This document shows positions 1 to 8,964 of a stretch of 64,000 bases of DNA, piece by piece. The stretch spans positions 280,571 to 344,570 of the forward strand of contig NZ_RWGU01000049.1 in the NCBI RefSeq assembly GCF_003944755.1, read 5' to 3'. The stretch is from Rhodovulum robiginosum (GTDB lineage: Bacteria > Pseudomonadota > Alphaproteobacteria > Rhodobacterales > Rhodobacteraceae). A model generated the notes under the pieces. That model was not told the DNA's origin and made no database searches. It saw nothing but the letters and a program-made list of their open reading frames with translations. The translations under genes and the position numbers were made by a program. Each line of letters begins with the position of its first letter. Within the stretch, counting starts at the first letter, position 1.

Positions 1-1
1 G

Positions 2-1339
2 GTGATGGGCGCGGTCTCGGCCGGGCTGCCGTTCCTTTACATGCCGGCGGGGCCGATGCTGCGCGGCAATTTTGCGGGTCAGGCGCTGGGCTCGGGCACC
101 GATGGCTGGAAGTATTGGGACGAGCGCCGCGCGGGCACCATCACCGACGAACAGTGGCATGGCGTGGAGGGCGGCATCGCGCGCTCTTACGGGCATTGCA
201 TGACGATGGGCACCGCCAGCACGATGACCGCGATTGCCGAGGCGCTGGGCCTTTGCCTGCCCGGGGCCTCGTCGATCCCTGCGCCGGATGCGGGCCACCA
301 GCGCATGGCCGCCGCCTGCGGCCGCCGCGCGGTCGAGATGGTGTGGGAGGACCTGACGCCCGACAAGGTGCTGACCGAGGCCGCGGTGCGCAATGCCGTG
401 ACCGTGGCCATGGCCACGGGCTGTTCCACCAACGCCATCATCCACCTCATCGCCATGGCGCGCCGGGCCGGCATTGCCCTGACGCTTGCCGATCTCGACG
501 CCATCGGCCGCACCACGCCGGTCATCGCCAATGTACGCCCCTCGGGGCAGGGCTACCTGATGGAGGATTTCTACTACGCCGGCGGTTTGCGCGCCCTGAT
601 GAAAGAGCTGGGCGACAAGCTGCATCTGGGCGCGATCACCGTGACCGGACGGCCCATCGGCGAGGGGCTGGACGAGGCGCAGAACTTCAACCCCGATGTG
701 ATCCGGCCGCTTTCGAACCCGGTCTATCACGAGGGATCGCTCGCGGTGCTGAAGGGCAACCTTGCGCCCGATGGCGCGGTGATCAAGCCCGCCGCGATGA
801 CCCCCGATTTCTATAGCCATACCGGCCCCGCGCTGGTCGCCGACAGCTATGACGAGCTGAAGGCCATCGTCGACGACGAGCACCACCCGATGACGCCCGA
901 CACCGTGCTGGTGCTCAGGAACGCCGGTCCGCAGGGCGGGCCGGGGATGCCCGAATGGGGCATGCTGCCGATGCCACGGGCGCTGCTGAAACAGGGGCAC
1001 CGCGACATGGTGCGCCTGTCGGATGCGCGCATGTCGGGCACCAGCTACGGCGCCTGCATCCTGCATGTGGCGCCCGAGGCCTATATCGGCGGGCCTCTGG
1101 CGCTCTTGAAAACCGGCGACAGCGTCACCCTCGACGTGCCCGGACGCCGCCTCGACATGGAGGTCAGCGCGCAAGAAATCGCCGCCCGCCGCGCCGCCTG
1201 GACGCCGCCGCCGCCGCGCTATGAGCGCGGCTATGGCGCGATGTTCGCCCGCCACGTGGAACAGGCCGACAAGGGCTGCGATTTCGACTTTCTGCGCACC
1301 GATTACGGCGGCCCGGCGCCCGAGCCGGAAATCCATTGA
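2..1339 (+). CDS. IlvD/Edd-family sugar-acid dehydratase (5' partial)
   Basis: This is the C-terminal three quarters of an IlvD/Edd-family dehydratase; the frame is open to the window edge, so the true start lies outside. The family dehydrates dihydroxy acids or aldonates (D-xylonate, L-arabinonate, 6-phosphogluconate) using an Fe-S cluster. Cluster-ligand contexts are visible: GHCMTMGTAST near the N-terminal end of the fragment and ATGCSTNAIIHL about 80 residues later. The C-terminal DARMSGTSYGACILHVAPEA block is typical of the sugar-acid branch. It is followed 43 bp later by a DHDPS-family gene, then by an enolase-superfamily gene and a UxaA-family gene, so an aldonate or aldarate substrate is more likely than branched-chain amino-acid synthesis. 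The exact substrate cannot be read from the sequence. Confidence 0.9.
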   Translation: MMGAVSAGLPFLYMPAGPMLRGNFAGQALGSGTDGWKYWDERRAGTITDEQWHGVEGGIARSYGHCMTMGTASTMTAIAEALGLCLPGASSIPAPDAGHQRMAAACGRRAVEMVWEDLTPDKVLTEAAVRNAVTVAMATGCSTNAIIHLIAMARRAGIALTLADLDAIGRTTPVIANVRPSGQGYLMEDFYYAGGLRALMKELGDKLHLGAITVTGRPIGEGLDEAQNFNPDVIRPLSNPVYHEGSLAVLKGNLAPDGAVIKPAAMTPDFYSHTGPALVADSYDELKAIVDDEHHPMTPDTVLVLRNAGPQGGPGMPEWGMLPMPRALLKQGHRDMVRLSDARMSGTSYGACILHVAPEAYIGGPLALLKTGDSVTLDVPGRRLDMEVSAQEIAARRAAWTPPPPRYERGYGAMFARHVEQADKGCDFDFLRTDYGGPAPEPEIH

Positions 1340-1382
1340 CGCGCGGGGCCGCGACGACCTAACCCAGCCAGGAGGGCACCGC

Positions 1383-2279
1383 ATGAGCCATGACATCCGC
1401 ACCGCCCTGACCGGCATTTCCGGTATCCTCGTCACCCCCTATGACGCCGGCGGCGCCGTCGCGCCCGCCCGCCTCGGCCCGGTGATCGACAGGGCCATCG
1501 GCGCCGGGGTCGATATCCTGGTGGCCAACGGCAACACCGGCGAGTTCTACGCGCTGGACGAGGCCGAGGCGGCGGCGATGTGCGCCGCGATCGTCGACCG
1601 GGTGGACGGCCGGGTGCCGGTCTTCGCCGGCATCGGGCGCGGCATCGCCGAGGCCGGGCGCGCCGCGCGCCATGCCCGCGCCGCCGGGGCCGATGCACTG
1701 ATGATCCACCAGACGCCGGACCCCTTTGTCGCCCCGCGCGGGTACGAAGAATACGTGCGCCGCGTGGTCGATGCGGGCGACGGGCTGCCCGCGATGCTGT
1801 ATCTGCGCAACGACGCGATGGGGCCCGACGCCATCGCCCGGCTGACCGGCATCGCGGGCGTCGCCGGCGTGAAATGGGCCACGCCCAACCCGATGACGCT
1901 GGCCCGCGCCATCGCCGCGTCGGACCCGTCGGTGATCTGGGTCGGGGGGCTGGCCGAGGTCTGGGCGCCGCCGCTCTGCGCGGTGGGGGCGCAGGGCTTC
2001 ACCTCGGGTCTGATCAATGTCTGGCCCGAGCGGTCGGTCGCCATCCGCGACGCGCTGAGGACGGGGGATTTCGGCGAGGCCAACCGCCTGATCGCGGGGA
2101 TGCGCACCTTCGAGGATATCCGCGCCGAAGAGATGGGCGGCGCAAACGTGACCGGCGTCAAGGCGGCGCTGGCGCTGATCGGGCAGGATTGCGGCGCCGT
2201 GCGCCCGCCCGGCGCCTGGCCGCTCAGCGAAGGGCAGGGCGCACGCCTGCGGGCATTTCTTGAAGCCAACGGGTTTTGA
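1383..2279 (+). CDS. DHDPS/NAL-family aldolase or dehydratase
   Basis: A 298-residue TIM-barrel protein of the dihydrodipicolinate synthase/N-acetylneuraminate lyase family. These are class I enzymes that form a Schiff base between lysine and a 2-keto acid. The Schiff-base lysine is in GVKWATPNP (residue about 163), and the N-terminal GNTGEFYAL segment is the usual 2-keto-acid-binding loop. The open frame extends upstream, but the ATG at 1383 follows AGGAGG-type spacing (caggagggcaccgc) and matches the family N-terminus. Placed between two sugar-acid dehydratases, it probably acts on a 2-keto-3-deoxy sugar acid, as an aldolase or as a 5-keto-4-deoxyglucarate dehydratase (KdgD-like). True DapA is less likely because of the operon. 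Substrate is inference. Confidence 0.85.
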   Translation: MSHDIRTALTGISGILVTPYDAGGAVAPARLGPVIDRAIGAGVDILVANGNTGEFYALDEAEAAAMCAAIVDRVDGRVPVFAGIGRGIAEAGRAARHARAAGADALMIHQTPDPFVAPRGYEEYVRRVVDAGDGLPAMLYLRNDAMGPDAIARLTGIAGVAGVKWATPNPMTLARAIAASDPSVIWVGGLAEVWAPPLCAVGAQGFTSGLINVWPERSVAIRDALRTGDFGEANRLIAGMRTFEDIRAEEMGGANVTGVKAALALIGQDCGAVRPPGAWPLSEGQGARLRAFLEANGF

Positions 2280-2293
2280 ACTGAGGGCCGACC

Positions 2294-3511
2294 ATGTCTG
2301 CGATCACCTGCATCCGCACCATACGCATCGACGAACGGCCCAACCTGATCTGGGTCGAGATCGACACCGACGAGGGGCTGACCGGTCTGGGCGAGGGGTT
2401 TCGCGGCACGCAGGCCATCGAGGCGGTGATCCACGAACAGCTTGCACCGTGGCTGATGGGCCGCGACAGCCGCCATATCGAGGCGATCGCGCGCCACATG
2501 CTGACGCCGACCGTGGGCTTTAACAGCTCCAGCGCCGAGGTGCGGGGCGCGGCGGCCATCGACATGGCGCTGTGGGATCTCGCCGGCCAGCGCCACGGCA
2601 TCCCGGTGCATGAGGCGCTGGGCGGGGCCTCGCGCCTCGAAATACCGGCCTACAACACCTGCGCGGGCTACAGCTACAACAGCGGCGGCACGCGCGGCGG
2701 CCGGGTGATGGGCAACCGGCAGATCGGCGCGGGGGACGTGTCGCAAGGCCCCTATGACGACCAGCTCGCCTTCATGCGGGACGCCGGGGCCTTGGCCGAG
2801 AGCCTTGTCTCGGAAGGGTACAGGGCGATGAAGATCTGGCCCTTCGACATCTACGCCGCGGCGACCGGCGGGCAGATGATCTCGCTGCCCGATCTCAAGG
2901 CCGGGCTCGCGCCGTTTGCGAAGATCCGCAAGGCGGTCGGCGACGATATCGAGGTGATGTGCGAGTTGCACAGCCTTTGGGGCAGCCATGCCGCGACCCG
3001 CATCTGCCGCGCGCTGGAGGACTACAACGTCTTCTGGGCCGAAGACCCGATCGGAAAGATGGACGACGCCGCCGCGCTGGCCGACCTGCGCCGGGCCACG
3101 TCCACGCCGATCTGCGGCAGCGAGACCCTGGGCGGGGCGGTTCGGTTCCGCGACCTGCTGGCGGCGGGGGCGCTCGACGTGGTGATGGTCGATATCGACT
3201 GGTGCGGGGGGCTGACCGAGGCGCGCAAGATCGCGGCGCTGGCCGAGGTTTACGCCAAGCCGCTGGCGCCGCACGATTGCACCGGGCCGGTCGCGCTGAT
3301 GGCCGGGCTGCACCTGGCGCTGCACGCGCCCACGGCGATCTACCAGGAGGTGGTGCGCGCGACGCTCTCGACCTGGTACCGCGAGCTGGTGACGGAGCTG
3401 CCGGTCATCGAAAACGGCATGGTCAAGGCCCCCACGGCACCCGGCCTCGGCACGGCGCTTTCGCCCGCGGTGGCACAACGGCCCGATGCCGTCGTGCGCG
3501 CGCATGGATGA
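2294..3511 (+). CDS. Mandelate racemase/muconate lactonizing enzyme family protein (enolase superfamily)
   Basis: A 405-residue enolase-superfamily enzyme. An N-terminal capping domain (about residues 1-125, with GEGFRG and the RGAAAIDMALWDLAGQ boundary) is followed by the barrel domain. Metal-ligand blocks are recognisable: MCELHSLWG, FWAEDPI and ICGSETLGG, with a PLAPHDCTGP segment carrying a candidate catalytic His late in the barrel. The family abstracts a proton next to a carboxylate; bacterial operon members are mostly sugar-acid dehydratases (galactonate, gluconate, fuconate). It starts 15 bp after the preceding stop and is probably co-transcribed with it. The insertion near residues 120-155, rich in Gly, Asn and Arg, resembles the mannonate/galactonate-dehydratase side of the family. 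Substrate unknown. Confidence 0.85.
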   Translation: MSAITCIRTIRIDERPNLIWVEIDTDEGLTGLGEGFRGTQAIEAVIHEQLAPWLMGRDSRHIEAIARHMLTPTVGFNSSSAEVRGAAAIDMALWDLAGQRHGIPVHEALGGASRLEIPAYNTCAGYSYNSGGTRGGRVMGNRQIGAGDVSQGPYDDQLAFMRDAGALAESLVSEGYRAMKIWPFDIYAAATGGQMISLPDLKAGLAPFAKIRKAVGDDIEVMCELHSLWGSHAATRICRALEDYNVFWAEDPIGKMDDAAALADLRRATSTPICGSETLGGAVRFRDLLAAGALDVVMVDIDWCGGLTEARKIAALAEVYAKPLAPHDCTGPVALMAGLHLALHAPTAIYQEVVRATLSTWYRELVTELPVIENGMVKAPTAPGLGTALSPAVAQRPDAVVRAHG

Positions 3512-3591
3512 GACCGGATCGCCGGTGAGAGAAGGTGCGACGCAATTGATGGGGCGCAAACCCCCGCGACCTTGCAGACCATAGGATCACG

Positions 3592-5127
3592 ATGACCGAT
3601 ACACCGAGCCCCAATCCGACCATCCGCCTGGATGCCGCCGACAACGTGGTCGTGGCGCGGGCGGATATTGCGAAGGGCACGCAGATCGCGGCGGAGCGGG
3701 TGACCGCGTTGCAGGACATCCCCCTCGGCCACAAGATCGCGACCCGTCCGATCGCCAAGGGCGAGGCGGTGAAGAAATACGACACCATCATCGGCTTTGC
3801 CGGCGCGGATATCGTGCCGGGAACCTGGCTTCACAGCCACAACGTGCTGATGGACGCGTTCCAGAAGGATTACCGCTTTGCCGAGGACTACATCGCGCCC
3901 AATCTGCTGGCGCCCGATGAGCGGGCCACCTTCATGGGGTACCGGCGCAGCGACGGGCGCGTGGGCACGCGCAACCATATCGGCATCTTCATCACCGTGA
4001 ACTGCGCGGCCACCGTGGCCCGCAAGATCAGCGCCTATTTCGACGACGAACGCCTGGCCGATTACCCGAATGTCGACGGCGTGGTGGCCTTCATCCACCA
4101 GCAGGGCTGCGGCATGGAGATGACGGGCGAACCGATGGACCTGCTGCGGCGCACGCTTGCCGGTTATATCCGCCATCCCAATATCGCGGGCGCGCTGGTC
4201 TGTTCGCTCGGCTGCGAGCGCAACAATCTCGGCGTCTTTTTCGAAGAGCAGGGCCTTGAGACGGGCAAGATGCTGCGCACGGTGACGATGCAGGACATCG
4301 GCGGCACGCGCGCCGCGGTGGAAAAGGGCAAGGCCGTCATCCGCGAGATGCTGGAAGAGGCCAACCGCATCGCGCGCACGGCATGCAGCGCCGAGCATCT
4401 GACGATCGGCCTGCAATGCGGCGGGTCGGACGGGTTTTCGGGGCTGTCGGCCAACCCAGCCCTTGGCAAGGCCGTCGATATCCTCGTGCGCCATGGCGGA
4501 ACGGCGATCCTGTCTGAAACGCCGGAACTTTACGGGGTGGAACACACCCTGACCGCGCGCGCCAAATCAAAAGCGGTCGGGCAGGCGTTTCTCGACCGCA
4601 TCGGCTGGTGGCTGGACTACAGCGAGGGGCGCGATACCCAGATCAACGGCCGCGTCAGCCCGGGCAACAACGCCGGCGGGCTGGCCAACATCATCGAAAA
4701 GGCGCTGGGCGGCTCCAAGAAGGGCGGATCGACCGGCATCAACGCGGTCTATCGATATGCCTGCCCGGTCACGGAAAAGGGCCTCGTGATCATGGACACG
4801 CCCGGCTACGACCCGGTTTCGGCCACCGGCCAGATCGCGGGCGGGGCGAATTTGATCTGCTTCACGACAGGGCGGGGGTCCTGTTTCGGCTCTTACCCCG
4901 CGCCGACGGTCAAGCTGGCGACCAATACGCCGATGTTTCAGCGGATGCAGGGCGACATGGACATCAATTGCGGCCCCGTGGTCGACGGTGAGATGACGCT
5001 CGACGAGATGGGAGAGGCGATCTTCGCCACGATCCTCGCCGTCGCAAGCGGCGCGCAATCGAAATCCGAGGCGCTGGGCGTCGGCGAGGAAGAATTCGCC
5101 CCCTGGCAGATCGGCGTGCTTGCCTGA
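3592..5127 (+). CDS. UxaA/GarD-family altronate or galactarate dehydratase
   Basis: A full-length (511 aa) member of the UxaA/GarD family, iron-dependent dehydratases of D-altronate or D-galactarate. An N-terminal SAF domain (about residues 10-95, VVVARADIAKGTQI onward) precedes the catalytic domain starting at GYRRSDGRVGTRNHIGI. Conserved family blocks are present: QQGCGMEM, CSLGCERN, GLQCGGSDGFSG, and FTTGRGSCFGSYPAPT near the C-terminus. It lies 80 bp after the enolase-superfamily gene on the same strand and completes a four-gene sugar-acid set. Together with the DHDPS-family gene, a galactarate/glucarate or hexuronate-derived route is plausible, but a 2-oxoglutarate semialdehyde dehydrogenase is not in view. 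Confidence 0.88.
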   Translation: MTDTPSPNPTIRLDAADNVVVARADIAKGTQIAAERVTALQDIPLGHKIATRPIAKGEAVKKYDTIIGFAGADIVPGTWLHSHNVLMDAFQKDYRFAEDYIAPNLLAPDERATFMGYRRSDGRVGTRNHIGIFITVNCAATVARKISAYFDDERLADYPNVDGVVAFIHQQGCGMEMTGEPMDLLRRTLAGYIRHPNIAGALVCSLGCERNNLGVFFEEQGLETGKMLRTVTMQDIGGTRAAVEKGKAVIREMLEEANRIARTACSAEHLTIGLQCGGSDGFSGLSANPALGKAVDILVRHGGTAILSETPELYGVEHTLTARAKSKAVGQAFLDRIGWWLDYSEGRDTQINGRVSPGNNAGGLANIIEKALGGSKKGGSTGINAVYRYACPVTEKGLVIMDTPGYDPVSATGQIAGGANLICFTTGRGSCFGSYPAPTVKLATNTPMFQRMQGDMDINCGPVVDGEMTLDEMGEAIFATILAVASGAQSKSEALGVGEEEFAPWQIGVLA

Positions 5128-5270
5128 CAGGTCTCATGCCGGAAAAGCGCGGGCCACGTGGCGTCCGGCCCCCGCGTGGGGCAGGTCGCGGACGGTCCGG
5201 GGTTCGGTCCGTTGGTCCCGTGAAACAGCGTGCCGCCGCTGTTGTCGGCATGCGCATGTCCGCGCGAACG

Positions 5271-5807
5271 CTATGGCGCGATGGCGATGCTGCCCAGAAC
5301 GTCGATGCGCCCGCCCCGTGGCACGATCACCAGAACCTCGCCCGACCGGGTCGTTCGCCCGGTCAGCGCGGCGATATTGACCTGGTGGGTGACCAGCATC
5401 AGGCGGCCTTCGGTGGCCGCGATCAATTCGCGGGTCTCGGCTGTTTGTCGGTCTCGGCTGGAAAAATCGCCGAAAAAAGAGTTGAGCGGCGGCGCTTCGA
5501 CGACCGGGCCGAGGTCGAGGAGTTCGGCGGTCTCGCGCGTGCGGCACCACTGGCTTGTCAGCACCACGTCGAAAGAAACCCCGCGCGCGCGAAACCCCTC
5601 GCCGACGGCGCGGGCCTGGGCGCGGCCCTGCGCGTCGAGATTGCGCTGTGTCGCGCAATCCTGAAGGTCGAAATCGGCCGGGTCGCCGGTGCCGGGGGCC
5701 AGGGCGTGCCGCATGATCGCGATCGACCCCGGCTGCGCGAGGGCGTCCCAATCGTCGGCCCAGGCAAGCCCGGGAACAAGGCAAAGCAGAAAAAGGAAAT
5801 GTCGCAT
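5271..5807 (-). CDS. Exported histidine phosphatase family protein
   Basis: A 178-residue protein with a short signal peptide (MRHFLFLLCLVPGLAWA, cleavage expected before Asp18) and a branch-2-like histidine phosphatase fold. The catalytic MRHA motif is at residues 33-36, the SQWCRTRETAELL segment supplies the second Arg, and the late His is in LVTHQVNIAALTG. Periplasmic members of this group act on various phosphomonoesters and the substrate cannot be predicted. It stands alone on the minus strand, convergent with the sugar-acid operon. It is shorter than the cytosolic phosphoglycerate-mutase relatives but complete. Confidence 0.85.
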   Translation of the reverse strand: MRHFLFLLCLVPGLAWADDWDALAQPGSIAIMRHALAPGTGDPADFDLQDCATQRNLDAQGRAQARAVGEGFRARGVSFDVVLTSQWCRTRETAELLDLGPVVEAPPLNSFFGDFSSRDRQTAETRELIAATEGRLMLVTHQVNIAALTGRTTRSGEVLVIVPRGGRIDVLGSIAIAP

Positions 5808-5902
5808 GCCGAAGAGCTATGCCGCGCGGTGCGCACGTCCAGTGGCCGCGCGAGGCGGCCGCGCGGACAGGCGCGGCAGGTCTTCAGGGCCATGGGCCGC
5901 GA

Positions 5903-6425
5903 TCAGAACCCGGCGTCGAGACCGCGGGTTTCGGGCTGTGCCCGACACACGACCCGGCCGCCCGAAATGACCCAGAGCCGCGACGGCCTGAGGCGCAGTG
6001 CCTCGATCGGGTCGGGTGCGTCCAGGATGACGAGGCTCGCCCGCTTGCCCGGTGCCAGTCCGAAATCCCGCCCCATGATCTCGGCCGGCGTGCGCGTGAC
6101 CATGTCGAGGGCGGCGCGCATCGCGTCGGGCGCGGTCATCAGCGCCACGTGCAGCCCCATATGGGCCACCTCCAGCATGTCGCCAGAGCCTAGCGGATAC
6201 CACGGGTCGCGCACGCAATCCTGCCCCAAGGCCACCGTCACCCCCGCCGCGCGCAGTTCGGACACGCGGGTCAGGCCGCGCCGCTTGGGGTAGCTGTCCA
6301 TCCGGCCCTGGAGGGTGATGTTGGTCGGCGGGGTGGGAATGGCCGCGACCCTGGCCTCTGCGATCAGCGGGATCAGCTTGGCGACGTAAAAATTGTCCAT
6401 CGCGTGCGACGATCCCTTCGCGTGG
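5903..6425 (-). pseudogene. C-terminal fragment of a cytosine-deaminase-like amidohydrolase
   Basis: The last roughly 170 residues match the C-terminal third of CodA-type amidohydrolases. Visible blocks are MDNFYVAKLIPLIAEA, ITLQGRMDSYPKRRG, GQDCVRDPWYPLGSGDMLEVAHMG (with the metal-binding Asp of the family) and the terminal composite sandwich strand ending in QPETRGLDAGF. Homology stops near 6425: the metal-binding HxH, the Lys/Glu region and the first two thirds of the barrel are absent. The frame stays open upstream only as antisense of the neighbouring gene. Position 6425 is where polysaccharide-deacetylase homology begins on the other strand, so the gene appears cut by a deletion or inversion. 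It cannot encode an active deaminase. Confidence 0.8.
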
Positions 6426-6940
6426 GGCATTCGGACGAGCGCGAGGCCGAGCTCTTTTTCAGGGCGATGGATGCCCATGTGCGGATGACCGGCCGCAAGC
6501 CGCGGGGCTACCGCGCGCCGGTCTACAACGCCACGCCCGCCGTGATCGGCCGCCTGACGGCCGACGAGATGCCCTATCTGCTGACGGCGCCGGGGGGCGA
6601 GCTGATCGAGCTGCCGGCGCATTGGGGCAACGACGATTGGCCGCCCTTTGCCCATTTCGAGGAAATCGGATACCTGATGCCGGTCCGCGCGCTCGCGGAC
6701 GGCATTCGCGGGTTTGCCGATGAATTCGATGCGACGCGCGCGGTCGGCGGGTTCTGGATGCCGGTGCTGCATCCGTTCCTGACCGACCGGCTGGCCCGCT
6801 GGGCGGCAATGGAGCAATGGCTGGAAAACGTCCTTGCCGAGGGCGATACTTGGCTCGCCCCGATGGAGCAGATCGCCCGCCACGCCCGGGACCACCACGA
6901 TCTGCAGCGGGTGGATGACATCTCGGAGGTGAACCCATGA
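6404..6940 (+). pseudogene. C-terminal fragment of a polysaccharide deacetylase (NodB/PuuE-like)
   Basis: Codes for about 178 residues matching the C-terminal half of NodB-fold deacetylases of the PuuE/peptidoglycan-deacetylase type. The block TGRKPRGYRAPVYN and the following ELPAHWGNDDWP and GFWMPVLHPFLTDR segments are characteristic. The N-terminal half with the Asp-Asp and HxxxH metal ligands is missing; the frame opens at a GTG (6404) only about 20 bp before homology begins. The deacetylase frame ends with an ATGA overlap into the agmatinase-family gene, so the two were once a normal translationally coupled pair. The 5' boundary coincides with the break in the opposite-strand amidohydrolase. 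Probably non-functional. Confidence 0.75.
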
Positions 6941-7971
6941 TCCCCATCGATCCCGATTACCTGCCCGTCTCGGGGCTGGAGGTGCCGCGTTTCGCCGGCA
7001 TCGCCTCGGTCATGCGGCTGCCGCTGCGCCGGCTGGACGCGCCCAAAGCGGCCGAGATCGGGTTTCTCGGCGTGCCGTGGGACAGTGGCACTACGAACCG
7101 CCCGGGCGCGCGCCACGGGCCGCGGGCCTTGCGCGATGCCTCGACCATGATCCGCATGGTCAACCAGGCCACGCGCGTCGCCCCGTTCCACACCGCCCGC
7201 TGCGCCGATTTCGGCGACGCCACGGTCAACCTGACCGATATTGAACACACGCTGGCCCTCGTCGCCGATCAGTTCGCCCGCCTGGACGCGGCCGGCGTGG
7301 CGCCGGTCATGATGGGCGGCGACCATTTGATGAGCCTGCCCCTGCTGCGCGCCATGGCCAAGGACGGCCCGCTCGGATTCGTCCATTTCGACGCGCATAC
7401 GGATCTCTTCGACAGCTATTTCGGGGGCGTGCGCTACACGCATGGCACGCCCTTTCGCCGCGCGGTGGAAGAGGGGCTGCTCGACCCGTCGCGGATGGTC
7501 CAGATCGGCATCCGCGGCACGACCTATGACGGCGAGGACCGCGCCTTTGCCGCCGCGAACGGCATTCGCATCGTTTCGATCGAGGAGTTCCGCGCGCGCG
7601 GCGCCGATGACGTGATGGCCGAAGCGCGGGACATCGTGGGCGGCACGCGCGTGCATCTTTCTTTCGATATTGATGCCATCGACCCGGCCTTGGCGCCGGG
7701 CACCGGCACGCCCGAGATCGGGGGCTTCACCGCCTACGAGGCACAACACATGCTGCGCACGCTCGACGGCCTCGATATCGTCTCGGCCGATCTGGTCGAG
7801 GTCGCGCCGCCCTTCGACCCGTCGGGCACGACCGCCTGGATCGGCGCCTCGCTGCTATTCGAGATACTTTGTATCGTCGCAGGTGCGACCGCACGACGGC
7901 ATGGCCGCAAGACCATCGTCTGCGACGCCATTCCAGAGGCCGGCGCCCTCGGGGGCACCGGGCCAAATTAG
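6937..7971 (+). CDS. speB: Agmatinase/arginase-family ureohydrolase
   Basis: A 344-residue ureohydrolase that hydrolyses a guanidino or related group with a binuclear Mn centre. All metal-binding blocks are present: MGGDHLMSLP, HFDAHTDLFD and SFDIDAIDPALAPGTGTPE. The N-terminal IGFLGVPWDSGTTNRPGARHGP block is typical of agmatinase and guanidinobutyrase/guanidinopropionase relatives. The C-terminus runs about 25 residues beyond the usual end of the family. The ATG overlaps the stop of the truncated deacetylase, so after the rearrangement its expression may depend on a new upstream promoter. The agmatinase label is a family-level call; guanidinobutyrate or another guanidino acid is equally possible. 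Confidence 0.85.
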   Translation: MIPIDPDYLPVSGLEVPRFAGIASVMRLPLRRLDAPKAAEIGFLGVPWDSGTTNRPGARHGPRALRDASTMIRMVNQATRVAPFHTARCADFGDATVNLTDIEHTLALVADQFARLDAAGVAPVMMGGDHLMSLPLLRAMAKDGPLGFVHFDAHTDLFDSYFGGVRYTHGTPFRRAVEEGLLDPSRMVQIGIRGTTYDGEDRAFAAANGIRIVSIEEFRARGADDVMAEARDIVGGTRVHLSFDIDAIDPALAPGTGTPEIGGFTAYEAQHMLRTLDGLDIVSADLVEVAPPFDPSGTTAWIGASLLFEILCIVAGATARRHGRKTIVCDAIPEAGALGGTGPN

Positions 7972-8172
7972 GACGCGCCGGTCGGTATCAGGGCCTCGTC
8001 GGCGCGTCGGGCCGTCGCGCCGCTTTGCAGGGGTGGGGGGGCGGAGCGGCGAACAAGACAGCAACCGGGCAGGTTTCGAGGTGACCTGCTATGCCAGCCT
8101 CGCCGCTTTTCCGGGAATGACGGCAGCCCCCGACGCCACGTCCAGCGCCGAGGCCAGGATGGGGCGTCGGGG

Positions 8173-8829
8173 CTACTCTGCGGCCGGTTTCAAGGTCGAC
8201 ATCAGGTAGTGGAATTTCTCTCCCTGCACGGCGACATGCTTGCGGATCGCGGCCGCGGCCGCCTCGCCGTCGCCCGCTTCCAGCGCGTCGACAATCGCCT
8301 CGTGCTCGGCCATGGATTGCCGCAGCCGCCCACGCAGGCGCAGCTGCAAACGGCGAAACGGCTGAAGGCGGTGATGCAGCCGAAGGCATTCCTGTTCCAG
8401 AAACGTATTGCCGGACTGCCGATAAACGATCGCGTGAAACCTTTCGTTCTCGCGGTAATATCCGTCGGCGTCCTGGGCCTCGACGGCAAGCTGGCATCGC
8501 CGGTTCGTGGACCGCAGGTCGTCGAGCGCGTCCTCGGCGATGCGCCGGGCCGCAAGCCTTGCGCTGACCGCCTCGAGCTCGGCCATCACCTCGAACATCT
8601 CGACCAGTTCGGCGAGGCCGGGCTGGCGCACGAACACGCCCCGCCGGGGGATCTGCTCGACCAGGCCCGAGATCGTGAGGCGCTGCAGGGCTTCGCGGAT
8701 CGGGGTCCGCGACACCGAAAACCGCGTGGCGAGCTGGACCTCGTCCAGCCGCGCGCCGCCCGCGAAGGTGCCGTCGAAAATCAGGCTTTCCAGCTCGTCC
8801 GCGATGATGTCAGATCGTTTGCGCGCCAT
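8173..8829 (-). CDS. matR: GntR/FadR-family regulator, MatR-like
   Basis: A 218-residue GntR-family regulator. The N-terminal winged helix (about residues 3-70, with SVSRTPIREALQRL) is followed by an all-helical FCD ligand-binding domain ending in DGEAAAAAIRKHV. The start at 8829 fits the family N-terminus, although the frame stays open far upstream. It is divergent from TRAP-transporter, malonyl-CoA decarboxylase and malonyl-CoA synthetase genes, the arrangement of the rhizobial mat locus, where MatR represses until malonate binds. The intergenic TTGTATACAA palindrome matches the site reported for rhizobial MatR. The name rests on context plus operator. Confidence 0.82.
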   Translation of the reverse strand: MARKRSDIIADELESLIFDGTFAGGARLDEVQLATRFSVSRTPIREALQRLTISGLVEQIPRRGVFVRQPGLAELVEMFEVMAELEAVSARLAARRIAEDALDDLRSTNRRCQLAVEAQDADGYYRENERFHAIVYRQSGNTFLEQECLRLHHRLQPFRRLQLRLRGRLRQSMAEHEAIVDALEAGDGEAAAAAIRKHVAVQGEKFHYLMSTLKPAAE

Positions 8830-8876
8830 GCACCGCCTGTAGCATGGGGCATTCTTTGTGCGCAAGAAAACACGTC

Positions 8877-8886
8877 TTGTATACAA
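8877..8886. promoter_or_regulatory. MatR-type operator TTGTATACAA
   Basis: A perfect 10-bp palindrome in the divergent interval, 48 bp upstream of the regulator start and 79 bp upstream of the transporter start. It is identical to the core site known for MatR of rhizobial malonate operons and fits the general FadR-type GntR operator. Binding here would control both directions. Confidence 0.7.
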
Positions 8887-8964
8887 AAAAGTTGACTTAA
8901 AAAACAGCCGATGCGAAACACGCTGAGGCTCGGCAAAAGACCGAAATGCCAATGGGAGGACTTC

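Noticed and set aside
1547..3559. A 670-codon minus-strand open frame
   Set aside because: Antisense to the DHDPS and enolase-superfamily genes; Arg/His/Ala-rich with no motifs, a product of high GC at third positions.
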